This document shows, piece by piece, positions 17,354 through 26,181 of a stretch of DNA of 64,000 nucleotides; within the stretch, counting starts at the first letter, position 1; every line of letters begins with the position of its first letter. Below the pieces are notes generated by a model. That model saw only the letters and a program-made list of their open reading frames with translations. It was not told the DNA's origin and searched no databases. Source of the DNA: Pantoea agglomerans (GTDB taxonomy: Bacteria > Pseudomonadota > Gammaproteobacteria > Enterobacterales > Enterobacteriaceae); the NCBI RefSeq assembly GCF_020149765.1, contig NZ_CP083809.1, positions 3,472,001 to 3,536,000 on the forward strand. The letters run 5' to 3'. Position numbers and translations under genes: made by a program.

Positions 17354-18200
17354 GCGGGCCGAGCCGGCGCAGCGTATCGCCGGGCTGGCTGCAGAAGCGA
17401 TGTATCGCGAGGTGACGCTGACGCCCAAGCCCGGTCTGGTTGACCGCGTCAGTAACGGCGCGCATCGGGATATGGATATTCGCTTGTTTATGGCCAGCAT
17501 TCGCGCCATTTCCCCCTGGTTTGCCCACTTTTATGCCCAGGGAGAGGCCAGCGCCGGGCTGCCCGCACCGCAGACGCTGTGGGCCATCCGCCCCGTCGGC
17601 CTAGCGTGTGAACAGGCGATGTTTGACGCGACGGGCGGCATCAATACGCATAAGGGCGCCATTTTTTCTCTGGGCCTGCTCTGTGCCGCCGCAGGCCGTC
17701 TGGCTAACCGCACCCAGAGGCTGACCCGGCAGCGCCTTTGCCGGGAAACCAGCGCCATCTGCGCGGGCCTGGTTGAGCGGGAGTTAAGATCGCGCACCGT
17801 GGCCAAAACCAAAGGCGAGCAGATTTTTCTCACCTCTGGCCTGAGCGGCGCGCGGGGCGAAGCGGAGAGCGGCTTCGCGACCGTCAGGCGGTTCGGCCTG
17901 CCGCAGTGGGAAAGCGCCCTGCGCCAGGGGTTATCGCAGCAGGAGGCGCTGCTGAAGATGCTGCTCGCCCTGATGGCCACTAATCCCGACACCAACGTGG
18001 TGTCGCGCAGCGGTCTGAAGGGGCTGGGGTATGTGCAGCGCTACGCCAGGCGCATGCTTAACTGCCCCAGCCTGTCGGGAGAAAAACTCGCGCTTGCGCT
18101 GAGCAACATGGACCGCGCCCTGACCAGAAAAAATATCAGCCCCGGCGGCAGCGCGGATCTGCTGGCGGTGGGCTGGCTGCTGGCCCATTACCCGGCCTGA
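17328..18200 (+). CDS. citG: Triphosphoribosyl-dephospho-CoA synthase
   Basis: A 290-residue enzyme that makes the citrate lyase prosthetic group precursor from ATP and dephospho-CoA. Key motifs are AMYREVTLTPKPGLVDRVSNGAHRDMD, FDATGGINTHKGAIFSLGLLCAA, and NPDTNVVSRSGLKGL. The start is a GTG, with AAGGAG upstream inside citX. No downstream ATG would keep the family N-terminus. It completes the set of maturation genes for citrate lyase. Confidence 0.94.
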   Translation: MTTLALCPERAEPAQRIAGLAAEAMYREVTLTPKPGLVDRVSNGAHRDMDIRLFMASIRAISPWFAHFYAQGEASAGLPAPQTLWAIRPVGLACEQAMFDATGGINTHKGAIFSLGLLCAAAGRLANRTQRLTRQRLCRETSAICAGLVERELRSRTVAKTKGEQIFLTSGLSGARGEAESGFATVRRFGLPQWESALRQGLSQQEALLKMLLALMATNPDTNVVSRSGLKGLGYVQRYARRMLNCPSLSGEKLALALSNMDRALTRKNISPGGSADLLAVGWLLAHYPA

Positions 18201-18225
18201 GGCGCAGCTAAGGAAGGAGACAGGG

Positions 18226-18816
18226 ATGACCACGCAACGTCTGCAACAGCTGAGTGAGATATTCACCTTTGTTCTGGTGCCGGGCCTGAGGGACAGCGAT
18301 GCCCACCACTGGCAAAGCTGCTGGGGCCGTCGCTTTCCTGACTGGCGGCGCATAAGCCAGCGCAACTGGCAGGATGCCGATATTGACGCCTGGGTCTCCG
18401 CCATTCGTCGCGAGCTGCACTGCTCGCAGCGCCCCGCCATTCTGCTCGGACACAGCTTCGGCGCGCTGGCCTCATGCCGTCTGGTACAAACGCAGCGGCT
18501 GAATGTTGCCGGGATCCTGATGGTGGCCCCGGCGGAGCCATCGTTTTTCGAACTGGAGGAGGCGGTGCTGCCTGAAACGCTGCCCACGCCCACGCTGATG
18601 GTGGTCAGTCAAAACGATCCGTTAATGCCGCTGGAGCGGGCGCGGTTCTGGGCCGGACGCTGGCAGGCTCGCCTGCTGGATATTGGCGAAGCGGGACATA
18701 TCAATACCGAAGCTGGATTCGGCGAATGGGATTATGGCCTGGCGCAGCTGGCGGCGTTTGCTGACGGCCTGCTGACCCAGCCCAAAGAGGCACTATCAAC
18801 AACCCCTTTTTATTAG
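18226..18816 (+). CDS. Alpha/beta hydrolase of the RBBP9/YdeN type
   Basis: A 196-residue protein of the small serine hydrolase group (RBBP9/YdeN). The oxyanion and start motif LVPGLRDSDAHHWQSCW is followed by the nucleophile elbow LLGHSFGALASC, the acid near SQNDPLMP, and the catalytic histidine in GEAGHINTEAGFG. It lies 25 bp after citG and 40 bp before the aconitase gene, and so is probably in the operon. I know of no fixed role for this family in citrate lyase clusters; a thioesterase or ester hydrolase function for a substrate precursor is only a guess. Confidence 0.85.
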   Translation: MTTQRLQQLSEIFTFVLVPGLRDSDAHHWQSCWGRRFPDWRRISQRNWQDADIDAWVSAIRRELHCSQRPAILLGHSFGALASCRLVQTQRLNVAGILMVAPAEPSFFELEEAVLPETLPTPTLMVVSQNDPLMPLERARFWAGRWQARLLDIGEAGHINTEAGFGEWDYGLAQLAAFADGLLTQPKEALSTTPFY

Positions 18817-18856
18817 CTAACGCATCTTACCTGATATTATCTGACCCGGAGATCCT

Positions 18857-21466
18857 ATGTTAGACGCTTATAATAAGCATGTGCAGGAACGCGCATTAAA
18901 TAATATTCCCCCTCGCCCCTTAACGCCCGAGCAAACTAAACAGGTTATTCGCCTGCTGGCGAGCGGAGCGCACGAAAATAAGGATAGCCTTATTGCGCTG
19001 TTAACCGCACGCGTACCGCCGGGTGTCGATCCGGCAGCAAAAATTAAAGCCGATTTTCTTTACCAGCTTATTCAGGCTGACAACCACTCAGATATTATTC
19101 CGCCCCAGCAGGCAGTGGAATTACTGGGCGCCATGCAGGGGGGATATAATATTCAGCCGCTGATTGATTTGCTCGATGTGCCGCGCTGGGCGGAGAGTGC
19201 CGCGGCGCAGTTAAGCAGCACGCTGCTTATTTTCGATAAGTTCAGCCTGGTTGAAGAGAAAGCGAAGCAGGGAAATCCCTGGGCGCAGCGCGTTATTGAA
19301 TCATGGGCCGAGGCGGAATGGTTTACCCGCCGACCCGCCTTAGCGGAACGCATTACGCTTACCGTTTTTAAAGTCCCCGGTGAAACCACAACGGACGATC
19401 TGTCACCGGCACCAGAGGCCTGGTCACGTCCCGATATTCCCCTTCATGCCCTCTCTCTGCTGAGCAATCCGCGCGACGGGGTGACCCCCGACGAGCCAGG
19501 CAGCCGCGGCCCGCTGGCACAGCTCGATGGGCTAAAGAAAGCGGGCTACCCGCTGGTCTACGTGGGTGATGTGGTTGGCACCGGCTCGTCACGCAAATCG
19601 GCGACCAACTCCCTTTTATGGCATATCGGCAACGATATCCCCTCGGTGCCCAACAAGCGAAACGGCGGCTTTGTGTTTGGCGGCACTATCGCGCCGATCT
19701 TTTTCAATACCCTGGAGGATTCAGGGGCGCTGCCGATTGAGATGGATGTCTCCGGGCTGGAAACCGGGATGCAGATCGACCTCTTCCCTTATCAGGGGGA
19801 AGTGCGGGAAAGCGCGACTCAGCGGCTTATCACCACCTTCGCGCTGAAAACCGAGGTGCTGCTGGATGAAGTGCGCGCCGGGGGCCGTATTCCCCTGATC
19901 GTCGGCAGAAGCCTGACGGCAAAAGCGCGGGAATCGATGCGGCTGGCCCCGTCCACGCGCTTTCGGCAGCCTAAAGCGCCCCAGCCCTCCTCGGCTGGCT
20001 TTACGCTGGCGCAGAAAATAGTGGGCCGTGCCTGCGGCGTGGAGGGCATTCGTCCGGGGCAGTATTGCGAACCCAAAGTCTCCACGGTCGGCTCGCAGGA
20101 TACCACCGGCGGGATGACGCGCGATGAGCTGACCGATCTGGCCTGCTTGCGCTTTTCGGCCGATCTGGTGATGCAGTCGTTTTGCCATACCTCCGCCTAT
20201 CCAAAGCCGGTGGATGTGGAACTGCATGAAACGCTGGCTGACTTTATCAGCTGCCGCAACGGCGTTGCGCTGAAGCCCGGCGACGGCATTATCCACTCCT
20301 GGCTCAACCGTATGCTGATTCCTGATACGGTAGGAACCGGAGCAGATTCCCATACGCGCTTCCCGCTCGGCATCTCTTTTCCCGGCGGTTCCGGGATGGT
20401 GGCGTTTGCCGCCGCGACCGGCATTATGCCGCTGGATATGCCGGAGTCGGTGCTGGTGCGTTTTACCGGCGAGATGCAAAAAGGGATCACCCTGCGCGAT
20501 CTGGTTCATGCCATTCCGCTCTATGCCATCCGGCAGGGCTTACTCACGGTGGAGAAAAAAAATAAGGTCAATATTTTCTCGGGGCGCATCCTGGAGATCG
20601 AGGGGCTGAGCATGCTGAAAGTAGAGCAGGCTTTCGAGCTGGCCGACGCGTCTGCCGAACGCTCTGCCGCCGCCTGTGTCTTGCGGCTGGAAGAGGAAAA
20701 CGTGGCGGAGTATCTGCGCTCCAGCGTGACCCTGCTGCGCTGGATGATCCGTCAGGGGTATCAGGATCCCGCGACGCTGGAGCGGCGTATTGCCGAGATG
20801 GAGGCCTGGCTGGCTAAGCCGTCGCTGCTGGCTGCCGACAAAAACGCCGAGTATGCTGCGGTGATTGACATCGACCTGACGGAGATTACCGAACCTGTTG
20901 TCTGCGCCCCTAACGATCCAGACGATGCCCGGCTGCTCTCCGAGGTGGCGCGCTGGCCGATAGATGAGGTGTTTATCGGCTCCTGCATGACCAATATCGG
21001 CCATTTCCGCGCCGTCGGTAAAATCATTGCCGACTCCAGAGAGATCCCTACCCGGCTCTGGCTCGCGCCCCCGACGAAAATGGATGCGCAACAGCTTGCC
21101 AGAGAGGGATACTTCAATACCTTTATTCGATCGGGTGCCAGAATCGAACCCGCCGGCTGCTCGCTGTGTATGGGCAATCAGGCGCGGGTGCGGCAGCGGA
21201 GCCGGGTGGTTTCAACTTCTACCCGCAACTTTCCTCATCGCCTTGGCACCGACGCCAGCGTCTTTCTGGCATCGGCTGAACTCAGCGCCGTGGCGGCCAT
21301 TATCGGTAAAATGCCGACGGTGGAGCAATATCTGTGGCATATGGAGAGAATCAACGCCACGCGTGATGACACCTATCGCTATCTGAACTTCGATCGCTTA
21401 CCTGAATATCAGCTAACGGCGGAGGATAAGGCGGTTACAGTACGCCTTGCCGGGCAGAGCCTTTAA
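18857..21466 (+). CDS. acnB: Aconitate hydratase B (paralogue-type, inside the cit cluster)
   Basis: An 869-residue enzyme matching E. coli AcnB end to end. The order is an N-terminal HEAT-like domain (EYLLGAMQGGYN-type motif at about residue 90), the swivel domain with GDVVGTGSSRKSATNS, then the catalytic domains. The three [4Fe-4S] cysteines are at residues 710 (IGSCMTN), 768 and 771 (GCSLCMGNQ). It interconverts citrate, cis-aconitate and isocitrate, and in AcnB also handles 2-methylaconitate. The housekeeping acnB normally sits elsewhere on enterobacterial chromosomes, so this is probably a second, catabolic copy (inference). Its place between a PrpF-family isomerase and citrate lyase genes suggests it supplies citrate from aconitate. 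Confidence 0.94.
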   Translation: MLDAYNKHVQERALNNIPPRPLTPEQTKQVIRLLASGAHENKDSLIALLTARVPPGVDPAAKIKADFLYQLIQADNHSDIIPPQQAVELLGAMQGGYNIQPLIDLLDVPRWAESAAAQLSSTLLIFDKFSLVEEKAKQGNPWAQRVIESWAEAEWFTRRPALAERITLTVFKVPGETTTDDLSPAPEAWSRPDIPLHALSLLSNPRDGVTPDEPGSRGPLAQLDGLKKAGYPLVYVGDVVGTGSSRKSATNSLLWHIGNDIPSVPNKRNGGFVFGGTIAPIFFNTLEDSGALPIEMDVSGLETGMQIDLFPYQGEVRESATQRLITTFALKTEVLLDEVRAGGRIPLIVGRSLTAKARESMRLAPSTRFRQPKAPQPSSAGFTLAQKIVGRACGVEGIRPGQYCEPKVSTVGSQDTTGGMTRDELTDLACLRFSADLVMQSFCHTSAYPKPVDVELHETLADFISCRNGVALKPGDGIIHSWLNRMLIPDTVGTGADSHTRFPLGISFPGGSGMVAFAAATGIMPLDMPESVLVRFTGEMQKGITLRDLVHAIPLYAIRQGLLTVEKKNKVNIFSGRILEIEGLSMLKVEQAFELADASAERSAAACVLRLEEENVAEYLRSSVTLLRWMIRQGYQDPATLERRIAEMEAWLAKPSLLAADKNAEYAAVIDIDLTEITEPVVCAPNDPDDARLLSEVARWPIDEVFIGSCMTNIGHFRAVGKIIADSREIPTRLWLAPPTKMDAQQLAREGYFNTFIRSGARIEPAGCSLCMGNQARVRQRSRVVSTSTRNFPHRLGTDASVFLASAELSAVAAIIGKMPTVEQYLWHMERINATRDDTYRYLNFDRLPEYQLTAEDKAVTVRLAGQSL

Positions 21467-21497
21467 CCGCTCTCCCGCATAGAGCAACACCCTTAGC

Positions 21498-21527
21498 GCA
21501 GAGGCCGGCTTTTCCTGAGGCCTCTGC
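21498..21527 (+). promoter_or_regulatory. Hairpin between acnB and the DASS transporter
   Basis: GCAGAGGCC (21498-21506) pairs perfectly with GGCCTCTGC (21519-21527). No T-run follows, so transcription may continue into the transporter gene. Likely an mRNA 3'-end protection or partial termination element. Confidence 0.5.
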
Positions 21528-21565
21528 CAGCAACCCGATAAAAAATATAACTGGCGTAACCTACA

Positions 21566-22996
21566 TTGAAATCAAAAAGAATAACGTTACTGCTTCTTGC
21601 TGCGATCGTTCTGTTATCTGTGGCGATCCCACCGCCTGAAGGATTAACCAGAGAAGCCTGGATACTGGCGGGTATTTACTTCGCCGCCATCGTCGGGCTG
21701 GTGAGCAAGCCTTATCCGGAGCCTGTAGTGATGCTTTCGGCCGTGGCGCTATCCTGCTTTGTCGTGGCGGAATTTGACGACTCCCCGATCGGCTCGCTGG
21801 ATGTGCTGAGCGGCTATGCGTCAGGCACCACATGGCTGGTGTTTAGCGCCTTTACCCTGAGCGCCGCGTTTGTAACAACGGGACTCGGCAAGCGTCTCGC
21901 GTACTGGTTTATTTTAAAGTTTGGCAGCACCCCCCTGCGGCTGGGTTATGTCACGGCGCTGCTGGATTTACTGCTCTCGCCTGCCACCCCCTCTAATACG
22001 GCCCGCGCGGGCGGCGTGGTGTTCCCCATTATCAACAGCATCGCGCTGGTGCTGGGATCAACGCCCAACGAGACGCCCTGCAAAGCGGGACGCTACCTGA
22101 TGATCAACATCTATATGGTGACAAAGACCACCAGCTATATGTTTTTAACGGCGTTTGCCGGCAATGCCCTGGCGCTACAGCTTATGTCGGATATCTTCCA
22201 TATCCAGATCAGCTGGGCCGGCTGGGCGCTGGCCGCGATGCCGCTGGGTCTGCTGATGCTGGCGGTGATCCCCTGTATCACCTACATCATTGCGCGCCCG
22301 GAATTAAAGAAGATAGACAATATCAATATCGCGACGGCTGGGCTGCGTGAGCTGGGGCGGATAAGCGGTAAAGAGAAAGCGCTGGTTATTGTTTTTGTCT
22401 CTGCCTTACTGGGCTGGATTTTTTCCCGTCATCTGGGGCTGAATGAGTCCGCCGTTGCGGTGATCGCCATGGTGAGCGCGCTGATATTTAACATCATTAG
22501 CTGGAATGAGGTGCTGCAAAACAAGGGTGGCTGGAACACCTTGATCTGGTACGGCGGCATTATCGGGCTGAGCGCCACGTTAAATAAAGTGGGCTTTTTC
22601 CAGTGGCTGGCCTCTTTTATGTCCGCCCACCTCGATTTCCTCGGCCCGGGTAACAGCACCATCGTGCTGCTCCTGTTTTTAAGTATCGTCGTGCGCTACC
22701 TGTTCGCCTCAGGCGGCGCCTATGTGGCGGCGATGGTGCCGGTATTTGCCACCATCGGGCTGATAACCGGAACCGCTCCGCTGCTGTTTGCGCTGGCGAT
22801 CCTGTTCTCTAACTCCTACGGCGGCTGCATCACCCACTACGGCGGCGCGGCGGGGCCGATTATCTTTGCTGCGGGTTATAACGATATTAAAACCTGGTGG
22901 CTGGTGGGAACGGTGCTGGCTCTGCTGACCTTTCTGGTTCATATCCTGCTCGGCATCCCCTGGTGGGACTTTTTGCTGCAGCAAAAGATGCTGTAG
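21566..22996 (+). CDS. DASS-family di/tricarboxylate transporter (CitT-like)
   Basis: A 476-residue inner-membrane carrier of the divalent anion:sodium symporter family, which includes CitT (citrate/succinate antiporter) and TtdT. About 12 hydrophobic segments are visible. The two signature loops are present: LLSPATPSNTARAGGVVFPI (first SNT motif) and, in the second half, NSYGGCITHYGGAAGPIIFAAGY. The start is a TTG at 21566, because an in-frame stop lies three codons upstream and no early ATG keeps the first membrane segment. The weak ribosome-binding site suggests modest translation. It is the last gene of the cluster and the best candidate for uptake of the tricarboxylate substrate. Confidence 0.9.
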   Translation: MKSKRITLLLLAAIVLLSVAIPPPEGLTREAWILAGIYFAAIVGLVSKPYPEPVVMLSAVALSCFVVAEFDDSPIGSLDVLSGYASGTTWLVFSAFTLSAAFVTTGLGKRLAYWFILKFGSTPLRLGYVTALLDLLLSPATPSNTARAGGVVFPIINSIALVLGSTPNETPCKAGRYLMINIYMVTKTTSYMFLTAFAGNALALQLMSDIFHIQISWAGWALAAMPLGLLMLAVIPCITYIIARPELKKIDNINIATAGLRELGRISGKEKALVIVFVSALLGWIFSRHLGLNESAVAVIAMVSALIFNIISWNEVLQNKGGWNTLIWYGGIIGLSATLNKVGFFQWLASFMSAHLDFLGPGNSTIVLLLFLSIVVRYLFASGGAYVAAMVPVFATIGLITGTAPLLFALAILFSNSYGGCITHYGGAAGPIIFAAGYNDIKTWWLVGTVLALLTFLVHILLGIPWWDFLLQQKML

Positions 22997-23004
22997 ATCT
23001 TTGC

Positions 23005-23026
23005 GCGTGCCGGCTCCCCGGCACGC
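23005..23026. terminator. Hairpin at the end of the tricarboxylate operon
   Basis: GCGTGCCGG-CTCC-CCGGCACGC, a perfect 9-bp stem starting 8 bp after the transporter stop. It lacks a good T-tract on either strand, so intrinsic termination may be weak. Confidence 0.5.
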
Positions 23027-23150
23027 TGTGCATCTGACATTAACATCAGCGCCTGTATATCGAACGCTCAACGCAGCAGCCGTTTTCTGCTGGCTCTCAA
23101 CGTTGAACGATGCCCCTTACCAGTAGCGCAGCCGATCCAGGCTGACCGGC

Positions 23151-23942
23151 TCAGGGATTTACCGGGATCACCGAGCCGTGATACTGCTGCTCAATAAACT
23201 TCGCCACCTGCGGCGAAGTGAGATCCTTCGCCAGCGCCTTGATGCGCGGATCGTTCGCCAGCTTCGGCGTCGTCACCAGCACGTTGGCGTAAGGGTTGCC
23301 CTGTGCTTTCTCCAGCGCCAGCGCATCCTTCGACGGCGTCAGCCCCGCCTGCAGCGCGTAGTTGCCGTTGATCACCGCCAGCTGCACATCATCCAGCGCG
23401 CGCGGCAGCTGCGGCGACTCGATCTCGACGATCTTCAGGTGGTGCGGGTTGCTGTCGATATCCGCTGGCGTCGCCAGGTTGTTGATAGCGTCATTCTTAC
23501 CCGCCTTCAACGTAATCAGTCCGTTGGCCTGTAGCAGGTAGAGCGCGCGGCTCAGGTTGGTAACGTTATTGGGCACCGCCACCTGCGCGCCGTCCGGGAT
23601 CGCCTGCAGGGATTTTACCTTGTGCGAGTAGAGTCCCAGCGGCTCGATATGCACCGTCGCCGCCACGTCAAACGTTTCGCCCAGCGCCTTCTCCTGATCG
23701 CGCAGGTAAGGCAGATGCTGGAAGTAGTTGGCGTCGACGTCGCCGCGCGCCAGCAGTTCGTTGGCGTTGAGGTTGCCGTTGAGTTCGATCACCTGCAGAT
23801 CGAGCTGAGGATCGATCTTCTTCACGTAGTTAAGGATCTCGCTGTGCGGCACCGGATCCGCCGCCACGCGCAGCACCGCCGCCGAACTGGTTCCTGAGAA
23901 GAGCGCCGCCAGCGCCAGCGTCGCTACCATCTTCTTTTTCAT
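23151..23942 (-). CDS. NlpA/MetQ-family substrate-binding protein, non-lipoprotein
   Basis: A 263-residue exported binding protein of the NlpA (MetQ) family, which in general binds methionine or related compounds for an ABC importer. Family pattern: LRVAADPVPHSEILNYVKKIDPQLDLQVIE, DVDANYFQHLPYL, GLYSHKVKSLQAIPDGAQVAVPNN, and VINGNYALQAGL. The signal peptide (KKKMVATLALAALFSGTSSA) contains no cysteine, so unlike MetQ it is not a lipoprotein. No ATPase or permease is adjacent, so it must borrow a transporter. It lies 9 bp after an isopenicillin-N-synthase-like oxygenase gene on the same strand, so the two are almost certainly cotranscribed. Confidence 0.88.
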   Translation of the reverse strand: MKKKMVATLALAALFSGTSSAAVLRVAADPVPHSEILNYVKKIDPQLDLQVIELNGNLNANELLARGDVDANYFQHLPYLRDQEKALGETFDVAATVHIEPLGLYSHKVKSLQAIPDGAQVAVPNNVTNLSRALYLLQANGLITLKAGKNDAINNLATPADIDSNPHHLKIVEIESPQLPRALDDVQLAVINGNYALQAGLTPSKDALALEKAQGNPYANVLVTTPKLANDPRIKALAKDLTSPQVAKFIEQQYHGSVIPVNP

Positions 23943-23951
23943 GCAATCTCC

Positions 23952-24968
23952 TTATGAGAGGGTCTTGAGATAATCGCCGTAGTAGCGCTGCGCCACATCG
24001 CGATGCGAGCGCAGACGTCCTTTGAGGTAATTCCAGCCCACGTCGCGGATCAGCGGGTTAGTGGGATCGCTGGTTGGCCCCAGCGCTTCCGCCGCCAGCG
24101 CGTCGGGCAGCTGATAGATCGGCACCTGGCTGTCGAGCTGCGCGCCGAGGAAAAAGGCGATGGAGATGCGCTCCTGCCCCTGCGGCGGCGAGAGCACGCG
24201 GTGTACGGTGGCACGCAGATAGCCGTTGGTCGCCAGCTCCAGCAGCTCGCCGATATTCACCACGAACGCGCCCGGTATCGGCGCGGCATCGACCCAGTTG
24301 CCTGGTGTCACCTCCACCTGTAAACCGCGCTGCGCGTCCTGCAGCAGAAATGTGAGAAAGCCGGAGTCCTTGTGCGCGCCAACCCCCTGCTGGCTGTCAG
24401 TTGCGCGCTGGCCGGGATAGCGGATCAGCTTGACGTGCTCGTTGGGATAGCGGCCGTAGAGCGCGTCGAAGGCGTCTTCCGGCAGCGACAGCGAGCGGGC
24501 AAAGGCACGCAGCAGACGCAGCGCCACACGGGTCATCTCCTGCTGCCAGGCGTTGATCACCGGGCGCAGCTGCGGCAGCGCCTCTGGCCAGAGGTTCGGC
24601 CCCTGCAGGCGCTTCCACGCCGGATCGTCCGCCTGCAGCAGCAGCGGCTCGCGATCCGCGCCGATATCGAACTGCTCGCGCTGGTCCCGCTGATCGCGGG
24701 TGTACTCTACGCCCGCCAGGTTGTAGCCGCGAAAGTGCGGCGAGTGGATCATTGAGACGCGCAGCTTCTCTTGCTGCGGCAGGTCGAAAAAGGCGCGCGT
24801 AATGCTCTGCACGTTCTCCTGCAGCTGCGGGTGGATGCCGTGGTTGATAAGGTAGAAAAAGCCCACGTCGCGTGCGCTTTCGCGCAGACGGGTTAAGAAG
24901 TCGGTTTGTTCCGTTTCGCTGCCGGCGAGTTGCGCCAGATCCAGCACCGGTAAGCTTGTCCAGGTCAT
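23952..24968 (-). CDS. 2-oxoglutarate/Fe(II) oxygenase, isopenicillin N synthase family
   Basis: A 338-residue cytoplasmic oxygenase. The N-terminal non-haem dioxygenase domain (LPVLDLAQLAG to FFDLPQQEKLR, GYNLAGVEY) precedes the jelly-roll core with iron ligands H199 and D201 (GAHKDSGFLT) and H256 (ATVHRVLSP). R267-x-S269 for 2-oxoglutarate binding follows. The ATG at 24968 is chosen over 25022 because the extra 18 residues are unlike the family, and the later ATG gives the usual TSLPVLDL start. Members hydroxylate, desaturate or cyclise small molecules. The partner binding protein suggests the substrate is imported, possibly sulfur- or methionine-related (inference). Substrate unknown. Confidence 0.88.
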   Translation of the reverse strand: MTWTSLPVLDLAQLAGSETEQTDFLTRLRESARDVGFFYLINHGIHPQLQENVQSITRAFFDLPQQEKLRVSMIHSPHFRGYNLAGVEYTRDQRDQREQFDIGADREPLLLQADDPAWKRLQGPNLWPEALPQLRPVINAWQQEMTRVALRLLRAFARSLSLPEDAFDALYGRYPNEHVKLIRYPGQRATDSQQGVGAHKDSGFLTFLLQDAQRGLQVEVTPGNWVDAAPIPGAFVVNIGELLELATNGYLRATVHRVLSPPQGQERISIAFFLGAQLDSQVPIYQLPDALAAEALGPTSDPTNPLIRDVGWNYLKGRLRSHRDVAQRYYGDYLKTLS

Positions 24969-25959
24969 TGTGCGTTTTCCAGAGAGGATGCCCGGAATTA
25001 CCCTCGCACTAATAAAACGCATCGGGAAATAGTGAAGCGCTATATGTTATCGCAAGGGGTTTTTAGAAGAAGTTGGGGAAAGGGTATGCGGGAAAGAGAT
25101 TTAGAATAAGGTAATTAAGGAAAGCTGGTAAGTAGTGAACAGAGAACCAGCAGAATATTTCCAGATTCAGGCAGCATAAATATGATGAAGAGTAGCCATC
25201 CTTAATTTTGGAATGATTGCTCGCCCCATATTTTCCAAACAAGATCCACAGTCCAGTCTAATTTGAGGAGCATCAGATAACATTGGCAATGTATACACCC
25301 TGAGAAAGAATATTTATCGTCTTCTCAATGCACTGCGTTTATTGAGAAGCGTTGTTATACAGCTCAAAAAATCTAGCCAGCAGACACAATTTTTGCTCCT
25401 CAACCAACCAAAAAACTTAGAATATTTTCTGATGTGTAATAAATACGAAAACTGGTATTTTTACTAAAAAGTGGGTAAAAATCTTAATAGTCTCTTTCGA
25501 TTTATGCATACTCAATCCTGCTGGTGACTGATATTAACCGGGCTTCGACTAATACCGCACCACGTTAAGCAACCCACTTTCTAACCATTTTAATTTACGC
25601 CCTATTTCCCAGCGCAATTCATTTGAAGATCAACCCTAAAATCTCCTTAGTTAATACTTTCAGGTTTATTTATTGAAAATCCTTTCACGAAAAACCCCAA
25701 ATAATAAGAATCATGAATGATGCAAAGGAATTTACTAAATCCCACACTTAATTTTAAGAAATATCTGACACTTAAAAGGTTGCAAAAATCATCAGGCAGA
25801 AAAATTTCATATTGCTGTCTGTCGACATGATTGGTCATGCTCTACACTAGGATCTGCTAATCTGGATAAGATGGCGGTAGTAAGCTTTTAACATTGTCTA
25901 TAACTTGCTCAAAAAATCGTACCTCACTATAATGCTTACATCTGTATAAGATCATAGAT
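24969..25959. other. Long AT-rich stretch without a convincing gene
   Basis: The first part is the upstream region of the oxygenase operon. From about 25080 the base composition falls sharply to AT-rich and stays so. Short open frames occur (for example 25647-25838 on the minus strand) but none has a ribosome-binding site or recognisable similarity. I see no terminal inverted repeats or integrase. Probably the left border of the accessory stretch that ends at leuX. Confidence 0.5.
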
Positions 25960-26172
25960 ATGGGCTTAATGTCGCTCCGTTTAAAGAACAATCTTTCCAC
26001 ACAATTTGAAACAACCGGATGCACAAAGTACTTGCTAAGAAATCAGTCAATTGAAGAGCATATTGCCCGGGAAATCACTCAAGGTGCAGAAATCGAGCAT
26101 GCAATTCAGGAGGCAGATACCAGTGATTTGCTACTTCAGATAAGCCAGTTAACATGCTTCATTGTACGATAG
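25960..26172 (+). CDS. Small hypothetical protein (doubtful)
   Basis: A 70-residue open frame, Met-rich at the start (MGLMSLRLKNN), with a Glu/Ile-rich middle (IEEHIAREITQGAEIEHAIQEADTSD) that could form a helix. There is no good ribosome-binding site. It precedes another small frame by 10 bp in the AT-rich stretch. I do not recognise it and it may not be expressed. Confidence 0.3.
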   Translation: MGLMSLRLKNNLSTQFETTGCTKYLLRNQSIEEHIAREITQGAEIEHAIQEADTSDLLLQISQLTCFIVR

Positions 26173-26181
26173 TAAAACCAC

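Noticed and set aside
25647..25838. 63-codon minus-strand frame in AT-rich DNA
   Set aside because: No ribosome-binding site and no recognisable features; open frames of this length are expected by chance here.
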